From contig JAHRBS010000007.1 in the NCBI GenBank assembly GCA_024305745.1, positions 496,001-560,000 of the forward strand: a DNA stretch of 64,000 nucleotides. Reading direction: 5' to 3'. Of the stretch, positions 54,201-62,249 are shown one piece after another. Under the pieces are notes generated by a model. It made no database searches. It saw nothing but the letters and a program-made list of their open reading frames with translations, and was not told the origin of the DNA. Numbering within the stretch: position 1 is the stretch's first letter; every line of letters begins with the position of its first letter. The stretch comes from Polyporus tsugae (taxonomy: Eukaryota > Basidiomycota > Agaricomycetes > Polyporales > Polyporaceae). Made by a program: the position numbers and the translations under genes.

Positions 54201-54692
54201 TTCCTCACTCGGATGTCCAAGTTGATGGTGCCATGTCTGGTAGTCCGTGACTGCAGGATGGACAGAGGAGTCTAGCACGAGTTCTGCCTTGATCTCGAGG
54301 ACCATGTTATAGACATTTGAGCGAGCAACGTACTTAGCTTCGAGTATCTTGGTTCCAAGAGTAATCATCGAGTCCGATTGTGGCGGGCTCACTAACCGCC
54401 GTGTATAAATACACATTCGCTCGGCACTCTGGACAAGAGTATGGCCTTTTCACTCAACAGAACCTGTGGTGAATAGCCTGCACCTGACCTGAGGAACATA
54501 GATGACATTGTTCAACTCAGTCTCAATCCACCGATCATCAACATGAACACAACCTCGAACCGTCCCAGCACCTAGGCCTTGAATTTGAGTACCATTGGCC
54601 GCAGTTGAGAAGAGCATGGGAGTATCGAAAGGTTTATAGGTCGAGAAGTCGTTCATGTTGAATGTAATGTGCTCCGATGCACCTGAATCCAT
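51249..54692 (-). pseudogene. Copia Pol (protease, integrase, RT, RNase H) with stops
   Basis: All in the frame of Gag. Protease: MDSGASEHITF (Asp-Ser-Gly). After a stop near 54450: integrase zinc finger WHHQLGHPSEEAMKK with CEGCAWGK, core HTDEDGPM, SDRGMEYTLKEF and QQNGRAECWNRTI. RT: CWVYDEKHDGCLKACLV, ALDVKTAFLNGDLEEEIYM and YDLKQVSRQWN, stop near 52275, then the active site LYVDDLLMFG. RNase H: RYLSNPSPDHWNYACYILRY, a stop near 51654, then TEVEYKAASDTC, FVDNRGMIFLAVNP and RTKHVEVWYHFIREF. Near 51380 the frame shifts into LADKLADALTKNVPF, the normal end. Stops sit where Trp or Arg is expected. Confidence 0.93.
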
Positions 54693-54695
54693 CAG

Positions 54696-56063
54696 TCAAG
54701 TCGTCGAGTTGTATCCCTCAAGGGCCGAAGCCGCAACATAGTGGGACGTGATGATTGATTGTGAAGACTCAGCAGCGGATGTAGTTACAAGTACAGAAGC
54801 AACATTGTCCGTGGTGTTAGCGTTATGAGCGTGTGAGGTGCCTTTGCCTTTGTCCTTTTTGCTATTGTTATTCCCCCCATTCTTCGGTTTCTTGTTGGGA
54901 TCCTTCTTCCAACAAGAAGACTCATCATGCATCTTACCGCCACAGTGACCACAAGGGCCTTTCTTCTTGGGCTTGGTAGTAGACACACAAGAGGCCGAAG
55001 AACCAATGGAGCCAGTCTTCCGCACACTTTCCTCAGAGACAGTCTTGTTGATGACCGTTTCAACCTTCAAGTCTTTCAACTCGATGGACGAGAGGAGGCC
55101 AGAGATGAGGGTGTGGTAAGACTCAGAGATCTTGGAGAGAACAAGGAGGGCCTTCATGTTCTCCTTCAACTTGAGTCCGCCGTCAGCAATGTCCTTCAGG
55201 CAAGCCTCAAGGTGACTGAGCTGATCCTTGAGTGGCTTCTGATCCGAGAGATGTTCCATTCTGATGACTGCCTTGAACTTGCTCCAGGTGTCCACAGCAT
55301 CAGTCTTGCCGAGCTGGGACTTGAGGGTAGCCCACATCTCGTGAGGCTTCTTGGGGTTGTCTGCATCATCAAAAAGATGATGATGGAGGTCCTTGTCGGT
55401 GCGCATGACGATTGCACCGGTAGCCTTGTTCACGAGGTCAGTGCACCTTTGAGCAGCTGTCGTGTCTGCGGGTGTGGTTCCCGGATCAGACTTGACAATG
55501 TCCCAGGCACCAACCATGATGAGGAAACCCTTCATCTGGGCAGACCAGTTAGGATACTGAGCAGAGGTTGCAAGGAGGGGAATGGAGTCGGCTTTGATGT
55601 TATCTCCCATTGTGATGGTAAGGAGGAAGAAGTCGTCGTCGTCAGAGGTAAAGGATGAAGTTTCAAGAGGAGGGAGTTCTACGCTGAGTTGCGCAGGCGA
55701 GGACAAAGAAGAGTATGTGAGGAAAGTGGTTTTTTCACTGGTTGGAGCGGGAAGAGGAGGAAGATCCGACAGAGACCTTGGAGAGGATTCTTGGAGAGCT
55801 GAAATGGGTTCCCAAGCAGTTTCAAAATCTACGCTAGGTAGCTCTCCACGGAAGTCGTAATGCGAGGGGCAGGGTGTAGTAGCACAGGGATACCAACCAG
55901 GATCATTTGATTCCTTGTCGTAGTGGTAGTCCTGCCGCTCGTCGAGGTCAAAGACGTGAGGAAAGTTGACACAATCAGGACCTGATGACGTCAAATTGGA
56001 GTCTTCGTCAACAAGGTTCTCAACCTCTGATCCTGAAGAGTGGTCTGTCGGAGTCGGATCCAA
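54696..56063 (-). CDS. Copia Gag
   Basis: 455-aa open frame. After an acidic N-terminus (MDPTPTDHSSGSEVENL), the Gag core begins MGDNIKADSIPLLATSAQYP and SAQMKGFLIMVGAWDIV, runs through HEMWATLKSQLGKTD, FKAVIRMEHLSDQKPLKDQL and LLVLSKISESYHTLISGL, and ends with a CCHC zinc knuckle CGHCGGKMHDESSC. The TGA at its end is directly followed, in the same frame, by LMDSGASEH of the protease, where Copia elements normally have Trp, so the stop may be a mutation inside one Gag-Pol frame. It overlaps no host gene. Confidence 0.92.
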   Translation of the reverse strand: MDPTPTDHSSGSEVENLVDEDSNLTSSGPDCVNFPHVFDLDERQDYHYDKESNDPGWYPCATTPCPSHYDFRGELPSVDFETAWEPISALQESSPRSLSDLPPLPAPTSEKTTFLTYSSLSSPAQLSVELPPLETSSFTSDDDDFFLLTITMGDNIKADSIPLLATSAQYPNWSAQMKGFLIMVGAWDIVKSDPGTTPADTTAAQRCTDLVNKATGAIVMRTDKDLHHHLFDDADNPKKPHEMWATLKSQLGKTDAVDTWSKFKAVIRMEHLSDQKPLKDQLSHLEACLKDIADGGLKLKENMKALLVLSKISESYHTLISGLLSSIELKDLKVETVINKTVSEESVRKTGSIGSSASCVSTTKPKKKGPCGHCGGKMHDESSCWKKDPNKKPKNGGNNNSKKDKGKGTSHAHNANTTDNVASVLVTTSAAESSQSIITSHYVAASALEGYNSTT

Positions 56064-56530
56064 AACAGCCTAGAGATTTGAAGCGCGATGTAGGAAGGGA
56101 GAGCTCTGTGCACAAGAGCGACGTAGATGGGAACACCTATTGAGGAGTGCCAAACTACAAGGAAGTTGGAGTTCCCTGTAGCCCAGATAGAAGTCGCCAA
56201 CTATGCACGTGAAGTCTAGATAGTGTATGTAAAAAGGCTATAGTAAGGAGGGTCCAAACAGTTGTCCTCTGGTCCTAACGACACTAATTGTCGCCGGTAC
56301 AAGAGCTGGTGGGCGCAAGTGTGAGCACAATAGGTGGTACAGAGGGATATACAACTACTAAATAAAAGCGCTCAGGGGCACGGCGTGTGCAAAGTCACCC
56401 TGGCAGCAGTGTCGGCGGGCACAGTCAAGAGCTAGGGGAAAGTGGGGGATGAGTGCACAGAGTGAGAGCAGTGGAAGTCGACAAAAGAGTTGTGTGCGCG
56501 AGGAGAGAGTCAACAAGTGACAAGGTCAGA
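56064..56530. other. Copia leader between PBS and gag
   Basis: Non-coding leader of the element, read on the minus strand. Nothing else seen. Confidence 0.6.
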
Positions 56531-56547
56531 GCGCAGGGCTCATAACC
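56531..56547 (-). other. Copia primer-binding site, half-tRNA-iMet type
   Basis: On the plus strand GCGCAGGGCTCATAACC, which equals the anticodon arm of initiator tRNA-Met (CAT anticodon inside GGGCTCATAACC). The element RNA (minus strand) is therefore complementary to the middle of that tRNA, directly next to the LTR end at 56548. This is how Drosophila copia and yeast Ty5 prime, with a 5' half-tRNA. Confidence 0.85.
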
Positions 56548-56827
56548 TGATGAACTCGAGGCTGTGAGGGCAAGGGTTCGGACTGTAAGTCAAACACAAG
56601 GAGATCTTCAGTCAGTGAGTGAACAACTAGATTGTATGTTACCAAGTACCTGTAAGTCAAACACAAGGAGACTAAGGTAAAGTCAGTAACTACAAGTAAG
56701 AGAGAGGCATGTATAGTACTTACTCTTCAGTCAGTGAGTGAACAACTGAAGAGCAGGAGCAGAGAATGCAGTCCTTATATACTACAGTAGGGAGTGCATG
56801 GGTAAGCGATAAAGAAGTCACATGTAT
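56548..56827 (-). repeat. Copia 5' LTR, truncated
   Basis: Matches the R/U5 side of the LTR at 50848 onward, including the ~110-bp stretch absent there, then stops inside U3 at ACATGTAT and runs straight into the inverted LTR copy. Confidence 0.85.
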
Positions 56828-57360
56828 TGTTGGACCTTGAGCTATTAGGGTACGGACTTATCCAGACATGAGGCTATGCGACCACATGGCGCTTAGCCAA
56901 TGCTATGCATGTTACTTACCATATTTAGGTTTCTCTCTCATACTATTGTTGTAGAGGTCCAGAGACGTCTGGAATCTTCTTGGACAATCCATACTGCTCT
57001 AGAATAGTCTAGGTAGTTCTATGCTTACTCATTCTATGGTGCTATATTGCACAATCCTTTACTCATTGTCTTACTCATGCATACATGTGACTTCTTTATC
57101 ACTTACTCATGCACTCCCTACTGTAGTATATAAGGACTGCTTTCTCTGCTCCTGCTCTTCAGTTGTTCACTCACTGACTGAAGAGTAAGTACTATACATG
57201 CCTCTCTCTTACTTGTAGTTACTGACTTTACCTTAGTCTCCTTGTGTTTGACTTACAGGTACTTGGTAACATACAATCTAGTTGTTCACTCACTGACTGA
57301 AGATCTCTCTGTGTTTGACTTATAGTCGGAACCCTTGCCCTCACAGCCTCGAGTTCATCA
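56828..57360 (+). repeat. Copia LTR in opposite orientation (533 bp)
   Basis: Plus-strand TGTTGGACCTTGAGC to GAGTTCATCA: complete LTR, inverted relative to the element. Followed by a 119-bp inverted copy of the flank at 50729-50847. Confidence 0.88.
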
Positions 57361-57479
57361 GGTATATTGAGTGATGAGTTCGGATATATTTTGCTTCACT
57401 TTTGTCTGTGGTAGAGCGCAACAACCCATTGTAGAGAGGAAGCAAGATGAGATGTGCACCAGCGCTAATGGCCAGCGTC

Positions 57480-58290
57480 TCATGCAGACGTGGCCGTCGC
57501 CGATCGGCGACACGAACACGGTGGTCCCATCTGCGCGTTGGCCGATGGGGCCAAACATGCGCTAGATGGGCGACACGTTAGACGGCCTGTTTGGCGCGTT
57601 GTGTAGACTAAAACAAGGAGGAGACTTACGATGGTCAGCATCTCCATGTATGGGCCGGAGGTGACGACGGTCCAGGACATGTTACTGTCGCTGACGACCG
57701 AGGGCTGCGCCTTGAGCCAGTCTGCGACGCGGCCCTTGCCGTTGTAGTGCTCGCACTTGTAGGTCGGGTTAAAGCCCCCTTTCTGTCGACAAAATTCGTG
57801 AGTTAAGCGACTAGGGTCGATGTATACGCGCTGGCACACCTTGAGAGAATAGTCGAGGCTGCTCCAGATGAAGTGGCGGATGGACTTGACGGACTTGGCG
57901 ATCTCGAAGATGTGCATCCCGGTGTGGATTTCCTTGCCCTCTCCGACAGTGAAGCCGTCGGTGTTGGTCCAGACGCCCCATACGCCGTCGAGGGCGGCGC
58001 GCACCTTGGGGAAGTCGTTGAAGGATCCTACGCAATACCAATACGACGTTAGTACTGTAATCTTCACGGGACTCACACGGATATCGTCAACGACAAGAAT
58101 GGCGCACCTTGAAAGAGTTCGACGCCCTTCTCCGCGAGCTCCTGAGCGCAACGGCTGTTAGGGTCATGGGTGAGTGCACGCACGGCGTAGGGAGAGGGAG
58201 AGCTGTCTTCTGCAGGCGCGAGGAGCTTGTCGACAACATTCCTTGACCACCCATGGCTCCGATGATGAGGATGAGCTTTTTAGACGGCAT
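57480..58290 (-). pseudogene. NmrA-like pseudogene, inverted copy
   Basis: Dead copy of 36540-37822. It starts MPSKKLILIIGAMGGQG at 58290, then several bases are missing around IAVIDKLL and the frame is lost; GSFNDFPKVRAALDGVWGVW, SIRHFIWSSLDYSLK, KCEHYNGKGRVADWL and SWTVVTSGPYMEM remain. It ends at GHVC near 57480, where the palindromic flank of the Copia element begins; the last ~150 residues are missing and are not found beyond the element at 50.7 kb. Divergent from the AP-2 sigma pseudogene, as in the parent pair. Confidence 0.93.
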
Positions 58291-58692
58291 GCTTGAGCAT
58301 TCTTTCTGGGACTGAGATGTTGGTAGATGAGCATTGAGGGTATAAACTCACCGCCCATGCTAGGAGGACGCCATTGTAATAGCCTCGGCCATAGAGAAGG
58401 GGAGGAACATCCTAAACGAGTCTCCTTCGAAGTGCTGCGAGAATGAGGGATCCTTGCGCATTTTCTGGCGTCACTGGCAGGGTAGACTCGGGCAACGAGT
58501 GTCGACCGATAGTGCTGTAGTGTAAGACTGAGGAGGAGGAGGAAAGGCGACGTGGCTGGGAACCCGGATTGCTCGCTTCTGGCTCCGGGCCGATGGCGAC
58601 TGGCGCTAATAGTAGTAGTATCCTCGCCGCTGCGGCAATGCCTTCGCTCTCCTCTACTAATCTATGCGCATGGAATCTGTCGAATAACAACT

Positions 58693-59280
58693 GTGATTTG
58701 TTTCATCCTGGTCCAGGTCGGTCGATGGCCTGTCAACGAGCCGACTAGCAGTACTAGAACCGCCAAGGCAAAATACGTCTGTCCAAATGGTATGTCCCCT
58801 GTAACGTTAACGATGAGGAGAAGGTCCATTGCTTTCCTGCATAATTCATAGCTGAAGCCTTGTGTCTAACGATTGGCAGGTGGGGACGTGATATGTGCTG
58901 TTGAGGAGAGAGGTGTACCGGCCACTAGTCGCACTGCGGGACCAGAAGTACCAGTTGAATTTCGTCGAGGTGCATCTTAACTGCACTGCAGAGATTTCTG
59001 GACCGTCGTATATACTCACATGTTTATTCTCACTGTGGCAGTTCCGCAGTTACAAGGTCGTGTACCGCCGTTATGCTGGCCTGCATCTGCGTTGACGCGA
59101 ACGACAACAAGCTGGCAGTCCTCGAGGCGGTTCACCTCTTCGTTGAAGTGCTTGGTATGTCATACCGCTCATGTACAGTCGGACATGCAGGTCGCAGGCG
59201 CTGACTAGCCGTTGCCGCTGCAGACTCATTCTTCGATAATATTAGTCCGCAAGCTTGACCTGGTGTTCAATCTCTACAAG
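58693..59280 (+). pseudogene. AP-2 sigma pseudogene, inverted copy
   Basis: Copy of 35290-36033 in the opposite orientation. The start ATG is changed to GTG (58693), then [44 protein letters not shown] (one codon inserted), [14 protein letters not shown] (about 8 bases missing after it, frame lost), VDANDNKLAVLEAVHLFVEVL, SFFDNISP, LDLVFNLYK. The last exon is absent. Intron positions are kept, so it arose from DNA, not from mRNA. Confidence 0.93.
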
Positions 59281-60059
59281 CTCTCCACGGTTGGAAATCA
59301 ATCCATGTCTCCTTGCTTGAACAAGCTTGCTCACTGGGTATCGTCTTTCCGTCTCATAGGTACAATCACTATGCATCAGAGCTTTTGTCAGGCTTGACTT
59401 CGCCATCTCGCCGCTCATCTTGTATTGAATTAGACCTTCCGTATTGTGGCACTCTGAAGTACGCTTCTCGACTTCGTGTTACGTGCAAGGTGGCCTGCGC
59501 AAGAGGGCTGTGGTACCACCATTCGAGGTACAACGATGGGATCCCTCCACCATCTCGTCATAAACAAGGTTAGCGCTTTCGTTTGCCTGCGCAATGATCA
59601 AACCGTACTTCAATAACCCATATCAAGGTTAACCTCGGGCTGGATGACTGGCAGGGCTCAACAGAGAACTCTGTTCTGTTTACGAACACGGCGATCAAGA
59701 AGTAGCACACAGCCTTGATGAGAGGTTATCCGGCGAAAGATTTTGAGTACGTACATTGTCAACAAGGGTGATGCTCTACTGAATCCATCCCGTCAACTCT
59801 CAGGACTGAGTACTGATGCTCAACAGGGCCCTATTACTCTTTGGTATGCGCTGCGTAATGTTTGATCTACATATACAGCCATCGCCGCCTACCTCTGCGG
59901 AGTCGGAGATGCACAAGAGTGCGCGCGGAACTCCATAAGATGCTTCTCAGGGACGTCAACTGAAGTTCAAGGCGGTGTAGTGAGTTGCGGAGAAAAGCAT
60001 AAGAGAGAGGACGTGAGCTTGGTGTATCGTTTCGTTGTCTTCCTGCCTCTGGATCCAAG
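59281..60059. other. intergenic, nothing recognised
   Basis: Between the AP-2 sigma pseudogene and the DUF6533-like gene. Weak open frames only. Confidence 0.5.
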
Positions 60060-62249
60060 ATGGCCTCTCAGTTCGACTCCGCCATTGAAAAAACAATCGC
60101 TTTTTACGCTTCCTCGTGAGTGGGTCTTTGAGACGAATATCATATCTGACACTCATAATGTGGTGTAGCTTTCCGGACAGATGTTGCACATGCTCTATGA
60201 CCTGCAGGTCTCGAATCTAGAGGTGGTCCAATCAACCATCTCACATTGTGGTATGCAGCGTTCGTTGTGTATGACTGGGTAGTGACACTATCCAGTGAAG
60301 TGCAATTTTTCTGGACCGGGAAGGTCCGGCCGCTCTCCGCAATTCTGTACCTTTCGAACAGGTACTGGAATCTGCTAACGGTGATCATAAAGATGTTGGA
60401 GTTGTCTCCGATAGCTGGTAAGGTATGTACGTCTTCTCTATTCCCCCAAGTGCTGAAACAAGTGACCGAGTGCCACCGCAACCAAAGAGGTGCGTTGCGG
60501 TAGGGAAGTAATTATCATGCATTACTCTGGGCTAATTCTTGTGGGGGCGGCCTGCCGCAGTTGTACCAGGGTCGCCATCGTGTCTGCCATGATATTATAT
60601 GTATCTGACATCCCCCCGGCAGGTGCGTGGTTTTGACAATCCAAATCTTTACACATTGAATTTACTAAAGTTCTGGTTGCAGTATTTGCTGGGTTGCGGG
60701 CATATGCATTGACTCGGTCTCGCTGGCTATCGGGCCTCATCTTTCTTCTCTCAAGCACTCCGGTTATTACAAATATGGTGCGACATTGTTTCTCTTTCTC
60801 TCTGATCGTCACCAGTACTCGTGCTCAGAAACATCTCCCAGGTTGCCTTACTAGAGTTTCCTGTAGGCTCTGGTTTTCACTTACCCATATTGGGGTGTAT
60901 AGCCCAGCAACAGGGCCTCTCTCCTTCTCTCGCTCAAATGTATGCTATCCAGTTCAATATCATCGTCGATATACATAATAATCATTGCATAGATGTTTGT
61001 AAGGCACCCTTTACTCCTGGATAGGTCGCTGACATTGCGTCAACAGTCACCATTACGGCCTGAGTACCAGCTATTCTGGCAGACACCATGCTCATTGCAA
61101 TCACTGCCCGGAAGCTTCTACCTAACTCACGTATCATGGACCACACTGTTGAGCACGGCACTGCCAAGCGCTGGCAGCCAACATAGCCGCTAGGCTGTGA
61201 CACCGCCATAGCGCCAGTTGTCACACATGCCAGATTACTCATAGCCTCGTCTATGATAATCGCGCACAGCTCGACTGTGCACCGTGTATGCTACTGTACA
61301 GTTCTTATATAATCTAGTAGTATATATACGGCTCCCCAGAGCCCCCAATACAGACAGTTCTTTACACCCTACCACCATCATCACTTAACAAGCCTCAACA
61401 ACCCCTCCAGGTGAGTATGCGGAGCTTCCGCTAGAGTTGCTGCCCGGTGTGGGCTTTGCCCCCGGGTTCAACACACACCACCTGGGGCCAAACCATCAAA
61501 AGGAAAGGTCTCGCCTCGATAATGCTATGTGACGGTGTGTCTGCATTGGTTTTATATCGTGGTCACTGCTGAAATATCTGCATTTCCGACAGGTCTGACT
61601 TACTTCATGTGAGCTCCCTGTACTTTCCATGTACCCACATACTCACATGACCGAATCTTGGTGACGAGCAGTGTTCTGTCAATGCTGAACATATCGCACC
61701 TCGTTTTTACTGAACTCTCGGTGAGTTCGTCACTTTGCTTGCCACTCATTGCACTTCTTCGCATAATGACCCCCTCGAGTCTAGGTAGTACTGGATGGGG
61801 ACCTCAGTTACGTGTCAATCTTCACAAGCCCGTATGTGAATTGATCATGCAGGATATAGTATCACTATCCACATAGCACTGGCACTGATCTCGCTTTCCC
61901 CATGATTAGAATTTTATCTGTGCTCGTATCCCACTTCCTCCTCGACCTCCAAGAAGCTTATCAGAGGACGGTGGTCGGGCTGGCCACCAGTGATTCCTCG
62001 CATACCTCACGAGGTTTTGGAAATTGTACGATCATCTTTGCGAACGCGCTCGGGTCGCTTGGCGCCACCATAGATCCCGCGGACTATGGCCGGGAGGACG
62101 AAGGTGCAGATGACTGGCACTTCGTGGCGGCGGAGGGTGTCTATCCGGGCGAAGGCGAACCTATCCATGAATTTCGGTTCGAATATGAGTTCGCAACCAC
62201 GGAGGTCCCGCGCAGTGAAGGAGACGAGGTGACTGTTGGAACGGTGTGA
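60060..62249 (+). CDS. DUF6533-like multi-pass membrane protein
   Basis: Exon 1 60060-60115 (MASQFDSAIEKTIAFYASS) and exon 2 60221-60422 (LTLWYAAFVVYDWVVTLSSE, FFWTGKVRPLSAILYLSNRY, LTVIIKMLEL) join in phase. VYDW..TL..EV..(F/I)W and the L.RY segment are the DUF6533 pattern of Basidiomycota. Later family blocks follow in order: TRVAIVSAMILYVSDIP (60567 on), VFAGLRAYALTRSRWLSGLI (60682 on), ISQVALLEFPVGSG, VADIASTVTITA with ILADTMLIAITARKLLP (61025 on), then after a gap SVLSMLNISHLVFTELS (61671 on), and LSVLVSHFLLDLQEAYQ to a stop at 62247-62249. Exons 3 onward are approximate; a few junctions do not resolve, and an LTR-like piece lies in the gap (61219-61390). Could be intact or damaged; function unknown. 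Confidence 0.72.
61219..61390 (+). repeat. possible LTR-like fragment inside the DUF6533-like gene
   Basis: 172 bp starting TGTCACACATG and ending CACTTAACA, with TATATATACGG inside and a TCTTTACACC-type tail as in fungal Gypsy LTRs. No target duplication and no second copy in this window, so the call is tentative. Confidence 0.35.

Larger units (their letters stand above)
50729..57479 (-). mobile_element. decayed Ty1/Copia LTR retrotransposon with palindromic ends
   Basis: The element reads on the minus strand: gag 56063-54696, then protease, integrase, RT and RNase H to about 51249. The downstream LTR is 50848-51261; the upstream LTR (56548-56827, same orientation) is cut and joined to a complete LTR in the opposite orientation (56828-57360). 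The next 119 bp (57361-57479) are the inverted copy of 50729-50847. The whole is thus framed by inverted arms, 50729-51261 and 56828-57479. Pol contains at least four in-frame stops and one frameshift, so it is dead. No simple target duplication is visible. Confidence 0.92.

Noticed and set aside
56531..56547. possible tRNA-Met gene
   Set aside because: Only the anticodon arm matches; no acceptor stem, D or T arm. It is the primer-binding site of the Copia element.
57358..57558. 66-aa ORF beginning like NmrA
   Set aside because: It is the truncated NmrA copy fused to the palindromic flank of the Copia element, not a new gene.
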